The notes under the pieces are model-generated. The model made no database searches. It was not told the DNA's origin and saw only the letters and a program-made list of their open reading frames with translations. A stretch of DNA of 37,347 bases from Cupriavidus sp. IDO (lineage in GTDB: Bacteria > Pseudomonadota > Gammaproteobacteria > Burkholderiales > Burkholderiaceae), in the NCBI RefSeq assembly GCF_000812465.1, contig NZ_JWMA01000060.1:1-37347 (forward strand). Reading direction: 5' to 3'. The first letter of the stretch is position 1, and each line of letters opens with the position of its first letter. The translations under genes and the position numbers were made by a program. Of this stretch, positions 1 through 8,355 are shown piece after piece.

Positions 1-128
1 GATAAGACTCCCGCCCGGCGGGCAAGAAGGCGCTTTTTGCTTCCTTTTTGGCGCAGTCAAAAAGGGAGTCGCCGGCTACGCCGGCGAAACAGCAGCGCAT
101 CCAAGAACCCCGAACCGCAATCCAGCGA
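1..128 (+). repeat. Intergenic structured repeat, copy A
   Basis: First of four copies of one intergenic repeat, possibly cut by the window edge. It contains three inverted repeats: 13-23 (GCCC GGC GGGC), 40-68 (ten pairs, T/A rich, one T-G wobble) and 70-86 (CGCCGGC TAC GCCGGCG). Bases 99-128 align with the far end of copy C. Read in the direction of the neighbouring minus-strand gene, the repeat lies about 85-110 nt past that gene's stop codon, so it would sit in its 3' untranslated region. The rest of the gap, 129-212, shows nothing recognisable. Confidence 0.8.
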
Positions 129-212
129 AGAATTCTTTGGGCTCTCACCAGCTTCGACGACGCGCAGGCTTGGAGGGCAAGGCCACCAACCTCAGGCGCA
201 AGCCACCCCCCA

Positions 213-1388
213 TTATTCAAAAATATCAAACTCCCCAAAATACTCCTCATTCAACGCCAACCCCAACCCCGGCAGGTTGTCGTCAAGCTGCAGGTAGCCG
301 TTATCCGGCGCCGGATCCCCCTTGAAGATGTAGTAGAACAGCTCGTTGCCCACTTCGACGTCATGCACAGGAAAGTACTCGGACATCGGCGACGCAGTCG
401 ATGCCATGGTGAGGTGGTAGTTGTGCATCTGCCCAGCGTGCGGGATCACCGGCACCGACCAGGCCTCCGCCATCGCATTGATCTTCTGCGCAGCGGTGAT
501 GCCGCCGACACGGTTGGTGTCGTACTGGATCACATCCACCGCGCGGCGCTCCAGCAAGTCCTTGAAGCCATGCGAGGTGAACTCGTGCTCGCCGCCGGAG
601 ATCGGGAATGGGCTGATCTTCTTGAGTTCGGCATAGCCCTCGATATCGTCCGCGATCACCGGCTCTTCCAGCCAGCGCGGATTGAATTCCGCCAGGCGCG
701 GCAGCATGCGGCGCGCGTATTCGAGCGTCCAGCCCATGTAGCACTCGAGCATGATGTCCACGCCATCGCCCACCAGTTCGCGCAGCAGGCGTACCTGCTC
801 GATGTTCTTCTGCATCCCCGCGGGACCATCCTTCGGGCCATAGCCGAAGCGCATCTTCATGGCGGTGAAGCCCTGGTCGAGATAGCCCTGTGCTTCGGCC
901 AGGAAAGCGTCGCGGTCATCGTTGTTATAGAGCTTGGAGGCGTAGCACCAGATCTTTTCCTTGGTCCGCCCGCCCAGCAGCTTGAACACCGGCTTGCCGA
1001 CGGCCTTGCCCATAAGATCCCACAGCGCAATGTCCACAGCGGAGATCGCTGCCATGCCGATGCCCTTGCGGCCCCAGGCATGCGTGCGGCGGTACATCTT
1101 CTGCCACAGGTATTCGTTGTCGAAGGGGTCCTGGCCGATAACGATCGGCGCGAGGTACTGGTCCACGATCTGCTTGGCCACGCGCGGCGCCAGCGCGCAA
1201 TTGCCGATGCCGACCAGGCCGGTATCGGTTTCCACCTCGACCACCAGCCAGCCATGAAAGCGGAAGGAGCCCATGGCATCGCCGCGATCGAACAGGATAT
1301 CGGTGGCGTTGGTGCAGAAGTGCGCCTGCGGCGGCACGGTCTTGCCCTTCCATTCGAAGACGCGGGCACGGACGTTGGTGATCTTCAT
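213..1388 (-). CDS. Acid-sugar dehydratase, enolase superfamily (RhmD/mandelate racemase type)
   Basis: A 391-residue member of the mandelate racemase/muconate lactonizing group, predicted to remove water from an aldonic acid to give a 2-keto-3-deoxy acid. Visible motifs are K178-x-R180, metal ligands E215, E241 (in EEP) and E267 (in GEHE), the GEH histidine H268, D290 (IQYD) and the general-base histidine H317 (PHAGQ). This pattern resembles L-rhamnonate dehydratase, a family also reported to use L-lyxonate. The first metal ligand is Glu where RhmD has Asp. The ATG at 1388 is chosen because AAAGGAG lies about 7 nt upstream; a longer open frame to 1484 has no family match. It is the last gene of the lysR-bug-pdxA run. 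The deoxy-acid dehydratase and semialdehyde dehydrogenase encoded divergently would take its product to 2-oxoglutarate. The exact substrate is unknown. Confidence 0.85.
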   Translation of the reverse strand: MKITNVRARVFEWKGKTVPPQAHFCTNATDILFDRGDAMGSFRFHGWLVVEVETDTGLVGIGNCALAPRVAKQIVDQYLAPIVIGQDPFDNEYLWQKMYRRTHAWGRKGIGMAAISAVDIALWDLMGKAVGKPVFKLLGGRTKEKIWCYASKLYNNDDRDAFLAEAQGYLDQGFTAMKMRFGYGPKDGPAGMQKNIEQVRLLRELVGDGVDIMLECYMGWTLEYARRMLPRLAEFNPRWLEEPVIADDIEGYAELKKISPFPISGGEHEFTSHGFKDLLERRAVDVIQYDTNRVGGITAAQKINAMAEAWSVPVIPHAGQMHNYHLTMASTASPMSEYFPVHDVEVGNELFYYIFKGDPAPDNGYLQLDDNLPGLGLALNEEYFGEFDIFE

Positions 1389-1541
1389 GTTGCAGCTCCT
1401 TTCGCAGCCAGAGAGGCGTTTGCTGATTGATGCTTGTCGGAAAATCGCGCGCGAGCGCACCCCGGCCGCGCCTGGGGCGGTCATGCTCTTGTGTGTCTCG
1501 GATGCCGCGCCCGGGCGGAAGCATGCGGGGCGCGGCCAGGA

Positions 1542-2564
1542 CTAGCCGGGTGCGGCGGTGCGCCTTTGCGCTCCCATCCGGCATGCGATCTGGAATGCCT
1601 GACGGGTGGCGCCGGGGTCTGCGCGGCCTTGCTGCGTGATATCGAAGGCAGTGCCGTGCGCCGGCGTGGTGATCGGCACCGGCAGCCCGCCCTGCACGGT
1701 GACGCCGCGCGAGAAGCCCATCAGCTTGATGCCGATCTGCCCCTGGTCGTGATACATGGTGACGATCGCGTCGAACTGGCGTTCGGCCGGACCGCCCTGC
1801 ACCTTGAGGAAGATGGTATCGGCAGGGAATGGCCCGTCTGCCGCCACGCCACGCTCCCTGGCATCGGCCACCGCGGGCGCGATGACGTCGATCTCTTCGC
1901 GGCCGAATGCGCCGTTGTCGCCGTTGTGCGGGTTCAGGCCGCACACGGCGATGCGCGGCCGGACCATGCCGGCGCCGCGCAGGGCTTTGTCGATCAGGTC
2001 GATGGCAGCGCCCACGCTGTCCCGCGTGATCATGGCCGGGACATCCTTGAGCGCCACGTGCGAGGTCACGCGCGAGGTCCAGAGCCCGTCCAGGACGTTG
2101 AACTCGCAGAAGTCGCCGTGATAGCCCAGCCGCTCCGCAAACCAGTGCAGTTCGTCGTTGTGCGCCATGCCGGCCGCGTGCAGCGAGCTCTTGTTCAGCG
2201 GGCCGAACAGGATGGCGTCGGCCTCGCCCCGCTGTGCCAGCTCCAGTGCCAGCGCCAGCGTGCCCAGGCTGTAGCATCCGCCTTCGGCACTGGCCACGCC
2301 GCGCGCATAGGCCGGCTTGTCGGCCAGCTGCCAGTGGAAGAGACGCGGCGCACCACCATCTGCAAAGGCGGGAACGCTCGTCTCGCTCAGCGCGAGGTCG
2401 ACGCCTGCCACCTGCATGCCGTGGCGCCACTCGTCGCGGTCGGCAATCAGCAGGATGTCGGCCTGCGCGCTGGCGGCAGGGTCGGCCAGCAGCCTGGCGA
2501 TCAGTTCGGGGCCGATGCCGGCGGGGTCGCCCAGCACCATGGCGATTCTTGGACGTGAAGTCAT
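1542..2564 (-). CDS. pdxA2: PdxA-family dehydrogenase (PdxA2-like)
   Basis: A 340-residue protein of the 4-hydroxythreonine-4-phosphate dehydrogenase family, NAD-dependent oxidoreductases acting on 4-phosphorylated hydroxy acids. The N-terminal GDPAGIGPE motif (residues 12-20) and GPLNKSSLHAAG (121-132) are present. The likely metal-binding histidines are H169 (SHVAL), H213 (NPHNG) and H272 (YHDQG). Its place in a sugar-acid operon, rather than beside ksgA or surA, suggests the catabolic PdxA2 branch and not pyridoxal synthesis. PdxA2 enzymes usually pair with a DUF1537 kinase, which is absent here, so its role beside a non-phosphorylative pathway is unclear. It starts 23 nt after the Bug gene and lies 153 nt before the dehydratase; nothing clear is seen in that 153-nt gap. 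Confidence 0.85.
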   Translation of the reverse strand: MTSRPRIAMVLGDPAGIGPELIARLLADPAASAQADILLIADRDEWRHGMQVAGVDLALSETSVPAFADGGAPRLFHWQLADKPAYARGVASAEGGCYSLGTLALALELAQRGEADAILFGPLNKSSLHAAGMAHNDELHWFAERLGYHGDFCEFNVLDGLWTSRVTSHVALKDVPAMITRDSVGAAIDLIDKALRGAGMVRPRIAVCGLNPHNGDNGAFGREEIDVIAPAVADARERGVAADGPFPADTIFLKVQGGPAERQFDAIVTMYHDQGQIGIKLMGFSRGVTVQGGLPVPITTPAHGTAFDITQQGRADPGATRQAFQIACRMGAQRRTAAPG

Positions 2565-2587
2565 GGAATTCTCAGAAAAAAGCCGGC

Positions 2588-3556
2588 TCAGTCGAGCCTG
2601 ACGCCAAGCTCGGCAATCAGCTTGCCATAGCGCGCGTACTCGGCGCGGGAGAAGGCGTCGAACTGCGCGGCGTTGAGCGTCCCCGGCACGGCGCCCACAT
2701 CGGCGAGACGGCGCACGGTGTCGGGATCTTTAATGACAGCGGCAAGCGCGGTGCCCAGCTTCTGCAGCGTAGCGGGCGGCGTACCGGCCGGCGCGTAGAC
2801 GCCATACCAGGCATTCATCTGGATGCCGGGCACGCCGGCTTCCGCCAGGGTGGGTACATTGGGAAGCAGCGCCGAACGGCTCTCCGCGGTCACCGCCAGC
2901 GCACGCAGCTTGCCGGCCTTGATATGGTTGATAACGGATGGCATCGTCTCGAAGCTCATGTCCACCTGGCCGCCCATCAGGTCGACCAGCGCGCTGCTGC
3001 TGCTCTTGTAGGGCACGTGCAGCAGCTTGCCGTGGATCTGGCGCGCAAAGGCCGCGCCGGCCAGGTGCTGGGTGCTGCCGACACCCGAGGAGCTGTAACG
3101 GAATTTCTCGGGACTGGCCTGGATCTGCGCCACCAGCGATTTCACGTCGCGCGCCGGCACCTGGTTGTTGACCACCAGCACGTTGGGCACCGACGACACC
3201 AGCGCAACCGGCGCCAGGTCCTTGAGCGGATCGAACTGCAGCTTGAGCAGGTGCGGCGCGATGGCCTGCGAAGTCACCACGCCCATCAGCAGCGTGTTGC
3301 CATCCGGGGCGGCCTTGGCGGTGATATCGGCAGCGATCGTATTGGAGGCGCCGGGGCGGTTATCCACCACAACCGGCTGCTTCAGCAATGCGGCCAGCTT
3401 GTCGGAGACGATGCGAGCCATGACATCGGTGCCGCCGCCGGGTGCGGCCCCGACCATCAGCCGCACGGGCCGGGTGTCCTGCGCATAGACCCCTGAAGTC
3501 ATTCCGACGACCACCGTCGCCATGCCGGCAAGCGCGCCTGCCATCCATCTCTTCAT
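2588..3556 (-). CDS. Bug/TctC periplasmic solute-binding protein
   Basis: A 322-residue binding protein of the tripartite tricarboxylate transporter (Bug) family. It has a cleavable signal peptide (hydrophobic residues 5-24, likely cut after VYA25) and then the typical fold: PVRLMVGAAPGGGTD near the N-terminus, VVVDNRPGA and HVPYKSSS. The ATG at 3556 is preferred over one at 3577 because GGAGA lies 6 nt upstream of it and it gives a cleaner signal peptide. No TctA or TctB membrane subunits are encoded in the window, so it is an orphan receptor, as most Bug proteins in this bacterial group are. Being transcribed with the dehydratase suggests it binds the sugar acid or a relative. Confidence 0.92.
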   Translation of the reverse strand: MKRWMAGALAGMATVVVGMTSGVYAQDTRPVRLMVGAAPGGGTDVMARIVSDKLAALLKQPVVVDNRPGASNTIAADITAKAAPDGNTLLMGVVTSQAIAPHLLKLQFDPLKDLAPVALVSSVPNVLVVNNQVPARDVKSLVAQIQASPEKFRYSSSGVGSTQHLAGAAFARQIHGKLLHVPYKSSSSALVDLMGGQVDMSFETMPSVINHIKAGKLRALAVTAESRSALLPNVPTLAEAGVPGIQMNAWYGVYAPAGTPPATLQKLGTALAAVIKDPDTVRRLADVGAVPGTLNAAQFDAFSRAEYARYGKLIAELGVRLD

Positions 3557-3631
3557 GTTCGTCTCCGTCACTGTCATGGTCCGGCTCTGCGGCGCGGATG
3601 GCGCAACTATAGGAGCATCAGCGATTCGCTA

Positions 3632-4624
3632 CTATTGAGGTTTTTTGAACTGGCGATCACCTGGAGGAATACCTCGGCCTGCGGGCTCCGCGCCGTTTCC
3701 GGCAGAAGCCTGGAGCAGACCGATCATTTGCCGTGCCGCAGCAGAGAGCGTGCCGCCGCGTCGCGTGACTATGCCGAAGGTCTGCTGCCGCGACTGCAGG
3801 CGCACGGGCAGGATGCGCAGCATCTTCTGCCGGGAGAACAGTTCCGCCACACTGGTGGGCAGCAGCGAGACCAGCCGGGCATTGCGCTGCAGCATGGCCA
3901 CGGTGACGAAGGCGGACGAAGTCGACATCGCATTGGCCGGAATGCGCATGCCGGCCAGATCCAGCTCCCGCTCCAGCAACGCATGCATCGGCATGTGGCC
4001 GGCATAGGTGATCCAGCGGTAGCCCGCCAGGTCGCGCAGGCTCAGTTCGCGCGCGCGCGGCGCGGCGTGCCCGTAGCCCACCACCACGGAGATCAGCTCG
4101 TCGCCAATGGCCTCGTAGTGGTACTTCGCCGGCTCGTCGCTGACCAGCGCGCGCCCGATCACGAGGTCCAGGTGCCCGTCATCGAGCATGCCGAGCATGC
4201 GCAGGCTGGTGTCCTCGACGATTTCGATGGCGAGATTCGCTTGCTCCGCCTGCATGCGCTCAAGCGCCGGCACCAGCACGTCCGGCACCGCCCCCATGAT
4301 GACGCCGATGGCCAGACGCCCGCCGCTGCCGGAGCGGATCTCGGCCATGTCCTGGCACAGCGCGGCGAGGTCTGCCGCCAGCAGCCGCGCATAGCGGATC
4401 ACGCAGTGGCCGAAGGGGTTCGGCCGCATGCCGCGTTTCGAGCGCTCGAACAAGGGCGCTTCCAGCATCCCCTCCAGTTCCTGCAAGGCCTTGCTTGCCG
4501 CCGACTGGGTCATGGCCATGGCCGACGCCGCCTGGTGCAGCGACGGATGATCGTCCAGCGCGATCAGCAATTGCAGCTGCTTCATGCGCAGCCGGGACAT
4601 CAGTACGTCGAGGGTGGCTTTCAT
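3632..4624 (-). CDS. LysR-type transcriptional regulator (GbpR-like)
   Basis: A 330-residue LysR regulator. The winged HTH occupies about residues 14-73 (QLQLLIALDDHPSLHQAASA followed by MTQSAASKALQELE), and the rest is the effector-binding domain. The linker form RLRMKQLQLL resembles GbpR-type regulators of sugar uptake and catabolism. The start at 4624 is the first ATG giving a normal LysR N-terminus; the frame is open far upstream but only as antisense to the divergent gene. It is divergent from the deoxy-acid dehydratase gene across a 120-nt gap with two nested inverted repeats, and 75 nt upstream of the Bug gene. It probably controls both directions in response to a pathway metabolite. 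Confidence 0.92.
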   Translation of the reverse strand: MKATLDVLMSRLRMKQLQLLIALDDHPSLHQAASAMAMTQSAASKALQELEGMLEAPLFERSKRGMRPNPFGHCVIRYARLLAADLAALCQDMAEIRSGSGGRLAIGVIMGAVPDVLVPALERMQAEQANLAIEIVEDTSLRMLGMLDDGHLDLVIGRALVSDEPAKYHYEAIGDELISVVVGYGHAAPRARELSLRDLAGYRWITYAGHMPMHALLERELDLAGMRIPANAMSTSSAFVTVAMLQRNARLVSLLPTSVAELFSRQKMLRILPVRLQSRQQTFGIVTRRGGTLSAAARQMIGLLQASAGNGAEPAGRGIPPGDRQFKKPQ

Positions 4625-4680
4625 GGTGTCCGGTGGCTTCCGCTGTGAGTCGCAAAAGCGATCACCAGATGGAAAGCTTT

Positions 4681-4714
4681 CAATATACAGCCCGCGGTGC
4701 CCTCTCGTATATTG
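4681..4714. promoter_or_regulatory. Inverted repeat CAATATAC-N18-GTATATTG, candidate operator
   Basis: Perfect 8-bp arms 18 bp apart (4681-4688 and 4707-4714), in the gap between the divergent LysR and deoxy-acid dehydratase genes. The AT-rich arms stand out from the GC-rich surroundings. Position and symmetry fit a regulator site or overlapping divergent promoter elements; assigning it to the adjacent LysR is inference. Confidence 0.55.
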
Positions 4715-4727
4715 GCCCCGGCCAATA
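4710..4727. promoter_or_regulatory. Inverted repeat TATTGGCC-CC-GGCCAATA, candidate operator
   Basis: A perfect 8-bp inverted repeat with a 2-bp spacer, overlapping the right arm of the larger repeat and ending 4 nt before the GGAAGGAG ribosome site of the deoxy-acid dehydratase gene. It could be a second operator, for example for repression, or a leader hairpin. Confidence 0.5.
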
Positions 4728-4744
4728 ACAGGAAGGAGATGACC

Positions 4745-5677
4745 ATGACCCAGCAGCAATCCAGCCCCGCCTATCGCGGCGTATTCCCGGTCGCCCCGAC
4801 CATCTTCGACGAGCACGGCGGCCTGGATCTCGACGGCCAGTGCCGCTGCATCGATTTCATGATCGACGCCGGCTCCAACGGCATCTGCATCCTGGCCAAC
4901 TTCTCCGAACAGTTCGTGCTGACCGACGACGAGCGCAACGTGCTGATGAAGACGGTGCTGGAGCATGTGGACGGCCGGGTGCCGGTGATCGTCACCACCA
5001 CGCACTTCAGCTCGCGAATCTGCGCCGAACGCAGCCGCGCGGCGCAGGACGCCGGCGCCGCCATGGTGATGGTGATGCCGCCCTATCACGGCGCGACCAT
5101 CCGCGTGCCGGAGCGCGGTATCTACGATTTCTTCGCCACCGTGTCCGGTGCCATCGACATCCCGATCATGATCCAGGACGCGCCGGTCAGCGGCACGATG
5201 CTGTCGGCGCCGTTCCTGGCGCGCATGGCGAGAGAGATCGCCAACGTTTCCTATTTCAAGATCGAGGTCCCGCAGACGGCGGCAAAGCTGCGCGAGCTGA
5301 TCGAGCTGGGCGGCGATGCCATCGTCGGCCCGTGGGACGGCGAAGAGGCCATCACGCTGATGGCCGACCTCGACGCCGGAGCAACGGGCGCCATGACCGG
5401 TGCCGGCTTTCCCGACGGCATCCGCAAGATCGTCGATGCCTGGCAGGACGGGGATACCGAACTGGCGGCGCAGCACTACCAGCAGTGGCTGCCGCTGATC
5501 AATTACGAGAACCGCCAGGGCTGGCTTGCCACCAGCAAGGTGCTGATGAAGGAAGGCGGCGTGATTGCGTCGGACGCCATTCGCCATCCGCTGCAAGCCA
5601 TGCATCCCGCCACGCGCGCCGGGCTGCTGCAGATCGCGCGGCGCCTCGATCCCCTGGTGCTGCGCTGGGGACGCTGA
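4745..5677 (+). CDS. 2-keto-3-deoxy sugar acid dehydratase, DHDPS/NAL family
   Basis: A 310-residue TIM-barrel protein of the dihydrodipicolinate synthase/N-acetylneuraminate lyase family. The Schiff-base lysine is K172 (SYFKIE), and the phosphate/carboxylate loop is ANFSEQ (51-56) in place of the usual GTTGE. IQDAPVSGT replaces the YNVP motif of true DHDPS, as in enzymes that dehydrate 2-keto-3-deoxy-L-arabonate-type acids. The expected product is alpha-ketoglutarate semialdehyde, the substrate of the next gene. The ATG at 4745 is chosen because GGAGG-like bases at 4731-4738 are 6 nt away; the ATG at 4739 touches them. An aldolase activity is possible, but the dehydrogenase next door favours dehydration. 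Confidence 0.88.
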   Translation: MTQQQSSPAYRGVFPVAPTIFDEHGGLDLDGQCRCIDFMIDAGSNGICILANFSEQFVLTDDERNVLMKTVLEHVDGRVPVIVTTTHFSSRICAERSRAAQDAGAAMVMVMPPYHGATIRVPERGIYDFFATVSGAIDIPIMIQDAPVSGTMLSAPFLARMAREIANVSYFKIEVPQTAAKLRELIELGGDAIVGPWDGEEAITLMADLDAGATGAMTGAGFPDGIRKIVDAWQDGDTELAAQHYQQWLPLINYENRQGWLATSKVLMKEGGVIASDAIRHPLQAMHPATRAGLLQIARRLDPLVLRWGR

Positions 5678-5709
5678 GCGGCCCTGTTTTTCAACTCAAA
5701 GGACAAAGC

Positions 5710-7293
5710 ATGAATATTGCGGGCGAACTCCTGATCGGTCGCCAGTCGGTGCGCGGCGGCAACGGTGTGATTCACGCCATCGACGCGGCCTCTGGCGCCA
5801 GCCTAGAGCCTGCTTTCGGCGGTGCCACGCCGCAGCAGCTTGAACAAGCCTGTGCGCTGGCCTGGCAAGCGTTCGATACATTCCGCGACACCGCACCGGA
5901 GCGGCGCGCAGCGTTCCTGGAGGCCATCGCCGCCAACATCGTGGCGCTGGGCGATGCGCTGGTGGACCGCTGCACCGCCGAGAGCGGCCTGCCACGCGCA
6001 CGCATAGAAGGCGAACGGGCTCGCGCGGTTGGGCAGCTGCGCCTGTTTGCCGAGGTGGTGCGGCAAGGTGATTTCCTGGATCTGCGTGTCGACCCGGCCC
6101 AGCCTGAGCGCAAGCCGCTGCCGCGCGTCGACCTGCGCATGCGCAATATCGCACTGGGTCCGGTGGCGGTCTTCGGCGCCAGCAATTTCCCGCTGGCCTT
6201 TTCGGTGGCTGGCGGCGATACGGCATCGGCGCTGGCCGCGGGCTGCCCGGTCATCGTCAAGGCCCATCCGGCCCACCCCGGCACGTCGGAGCTGGTCGGC
6301 CGCGCCATCCAGCAGGCTGTGGAACAGATGGACCTGCCAGAGGGCACGTTCTCGCTGCTGTTCGATTCCGGGCTGGAGATCGGACAGCGCCTGGTCACCG
6401 ATCCACGCATCAAGGCGGTGGGATTCACGGGTTCGCGTGCCGGCGGCATGGCCTTGATGGCGCTCGCCGCTGCGCGCCCTGAGCCCATCCCGGTCTTTGC
6501 CGAGATGAGCAGCATCAACCCGGTGCTGCTGTTTCCGCATGCGCTGGCCAAGCGCGCGGAGGCCATCGGCGAGGCGTTTGCCAGCGCGCTCACGCTCGGG
6601 GCCGGACAGTTCTGCACCAATCCCGGCCTGATACTGGCGGTCGACGGTGACGACCTCGACCGCTTCCTGCAGGCCGCATCGGCACGCATTGCCGGGACAG
6701 CGGCAGCAACGATGCTGACGCCCGGCATTCAGCGGGCCTACTGGGCGGGTGTAGACGCGCTCGCGCACCATCCGCGCGTGCGGACGCTGGCGCGCGGGCA
6801 GTCCGGCTCGGCATATCAGGGCCAGGCTGCACTGTTCACCACGGATGCAGAGGCGTTCCTGGTGGACGAAGCACTGCGCACAGAGGTGTTCGGCGCATCA
6901 TCGCTCGTCGTGCGCTGCCGCGACCTGCCGGAAATGCTGCGCGTGGTGGCATCGCTGGAAGGCCAGCTGACCGCCGCCATCCACATCGACGCTGCCGACC
7001 ATGCCGCGGCACGGCCGTTCCTGCCCGTGCTGGAACGCCTGGCCGGGCGCATTCTCGTGAACGGCTTCGGCACCGGCGTGGAAGTCGGTCATGCCATGGT
7101 GCACGGCGGACCCTGGCCGGCCACCTCGGACAGCCGTTCCACCTCGGTCGGCAGCCTGGCCATTGCGCGCTTCCTGCGTCCGGTCTGCTACCAGGACATG
7201 CCGCCAGAACTGCTGCCGCAAGCCCTGCGGCCGGACAGCGCGCAACGGCCGGCGTGGCGCGAGGACGGGCGCCTGCAGCGCGGCCCGGATTGA
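5710..7293 (+). CDS. Alpha-ketoglutarate semialdehyde (2,5-dioxovalerate) dehydrogenase
   Basis: A 527-residue NAD(P)-dependent aldehyde dehydrogenase that should oxidise 2,5-dioxopentanoate to 2-oxoglutarate. Catalytic and cofactor residues are visible: N159 (GASNFPLAFS), K184 (VIVKAHPAHP), E265 (FAEMSSINPV) and the nucleophile C302 (GAGQFCTNPG). The PLAFSVAGGDTASALAAGCP stretch is typical of the KGSADH subfamily. The AAAGGAC ribosome site lies 6 nt before the ATG at 5710, 32 nt after the upstream gene, so the two form an operon. Its stop codon is 4 nt from that of the convergent LysR gene, with no room for a terminator between them. Confidence 0.92.
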   Translation: MNIAGELLIGRQSVRGGNGVIHAIDAASGASLEPAFGGATPQQLEQACALAWQAFDTFRDTAPERRAAFLEAIAANIVALGDALVDRCTAESGLPRARIEGERARAVGQLRLFAEVVRQGDFLDLRVDPAQPERKPLPRVDLRMRNIALGPVAVFGASNFPLAFSVAGGDTASALAAGCPVIVKAHPAHPGTSELVGRAIQQAVEQMDLPEGTFSLLFDSGLEIGQRLVTDPRIKAVGFTGSRAGGMALMALAAARPEPIPVFAEMSSINPVLLFPHALAKRAEAIGEAFASALTLGAGQFCTNPGLILAVDGDDLDRFLQAASARIAGTAAATMLTPGIQRAYWAGVDALAHHPRVRTLARGQSGSAYQGQAALFTTDAEAFLVDEALRTEVFGASSLVVRCRDLPEMLRVVASLEGQLTAAIHIDAADHAAARPFLPVLERLAGRILVNGFGTGVEVGHAMVHGGPWPATSDSRSTSVGSLAIARFLRPVCYQDMPPELLPQALRPDSAQRPAWREDGRLQRGPD

Positions 7294-7297
7294 TGCC

Positions 7298-8224
7298 CTA
7301 CCTGGAGAAGGCCCGCAACGCATCGATCAGCAGGCTCATCGATGCCGTCGGCGGGCGCCCCCGCCGCGTCACGATGCCATACGGGCCCAGCTTGCGCGGC
7401 AGAGGCAGCGGCAGCACGGCAAGCGCGCCGAGGCGCCCGTAGAAGGCGGCCACCGATTCCGGCAGCACGGCAATCAGCTCGCTTTCCGCCAGCAGCGAAG
7501 TGGTCATCAGGATCGCGGCGGTTTCGATGGTGGAAGGCGGCGGCGGCACGCCGGCATCCTCGAACGAGCGGTCGATCAGCGCGCGCATCGGACTGGGGCG
7601 CGGCTGCATGATCCACGGATACCGGGTGAGCTCCTCGAACGACGGCTTGCGGCGCCGGACCAGCGGATGCTGCGGTCCCACCACGATGGCAAGGCCTTCA
7701 TCGCCGAGCTGCTCGAAATCGAGGCCGCTGCTGTCCCATCCGTCCGGCACACGGCCGAGCACGATATCGAGCTGGTCGCGCTCGAGCAGCGGCACCAGCA
7801 GGTCGCTGGTCTCCACCTGCACCGCCACTTCCAGCCGCGGATGGTCGCGGTTGAGACTGCGAATCACATCGGCCAGCAGCCCGGGCGCGGGCGCCATCAC
7901 GGCACCCACCCGCACGCGGCCGATCTTGCCGGATTCCAGCGCCACCAGCTCATCGCGCAGGCCATCCATATCGGCAAATACCAGCCGCGCATACCGCGTG
8001 GCCGCCAGGCCGAAGCGCGTGGCCCGCAGCCCCCTTGCGTGGCGCTCGAACAGCGGCACGCCAAGCAGGTCTTCCATATCCTGCAGCATCTTGCTGACAG
8101 CAGGCTGCGTCAGCGTCAGCGCCTCGGCGGCCTGGCGCAGCGAGCCGCGCTCCTCGATCGCCAGCAGCAAGCGCAGGTGCTGCATTTTCAGGCGGCCGTG
8201 GAGGGTGCTGACGGGTGGAATCAT
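7298..8224 (-). CDS. LysR-type transcriptional regulator (second GbpR-like copy)
   Basis: A 308-residue LysR regulator with its HTH at about residues 14-73 (MQHLRLLLAIEERGSLRQAA, then TQPAVSKMLQDME) and a substrate-binding domain after it. It resembles the regulator at 3632-4624 in domain order and motif wording, so both belong to the GbpR-like group. The start at 8224 matches the N-terminus of its paralogue; no strong ribosome site is visible, and an internal ATG at 8185 would cut into the HTH. A strong terminator upstream separates it from the Bug gene, so it probably has its own promoter. Confidence 0.9.
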   Translation of the reverse strand: MIPPVSTLHGRLKMQHLRLLLAIEERGSLRQAAEALTLTQPAVSKMLQDMEDLLGVPLFERHARGLRATRFGLAATRYARLVFADMDGLRDELVALESGKIGRVRVGAVMAPAPGLLADVIRSLNRDHPRLEVAVQVETSDLLVPLLERDQLDIVLGRVPDGWDSSGLDFEQLGDEGLAIVVGPQHPLVRRRKPSFEELTRYPWIMQPRPSPMRALIDRSFEDAGVPPPPSTIETAAILMTTSLLAESELIAVLPESVAAFYGRLGALAVLPLPLPRKLGPYGIVTRRGRPPTASMSLLIDALRAFSR

Positions 8225-8304
8225 GAGAAGGATGGCGGCGGCAAGGAAGGCGAACAGGCTCAGACTATGACGCGTAGCGCTTGGCCTTGTCCAGCGGCGC
8301 GCGC

Positions 8305-8334
8305 AAACAAAAAGCCGGCCCAACGGCCGGCTTT
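8305..8334 (-). terminator. Rho-independent terminator of the second Bug gene
   Basis: Perfect 10-bp stem AAAGCCGGCC with loop CAAC and GGCCGGCTTT (8311-8334), followed on the minus strand by a T-rich tract TTTTTGTTTG. It lies 21 nt after the Bug stop codon. Confidence 0.9.
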
Positions 8335-8355
8335 GCTATCACGGAGCAGCGACGC

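Noticed and set aside
48..300. Plus-strand frames in the first 300 bases, and a similar frame at 18321-18536
   Set aside because: Their similar starts come from the shared intergenic repeat, not from a conserved protein; the frames diverge beyond it.
4840..5709. Long plus-strand frame running upstream of the semialdehyde dehydrogenase
   Set aside because: It is Arg/His-rich shadow sequence inside the deoxy-acid dehydratase gene. The true start at 5710 has a ribosome site.
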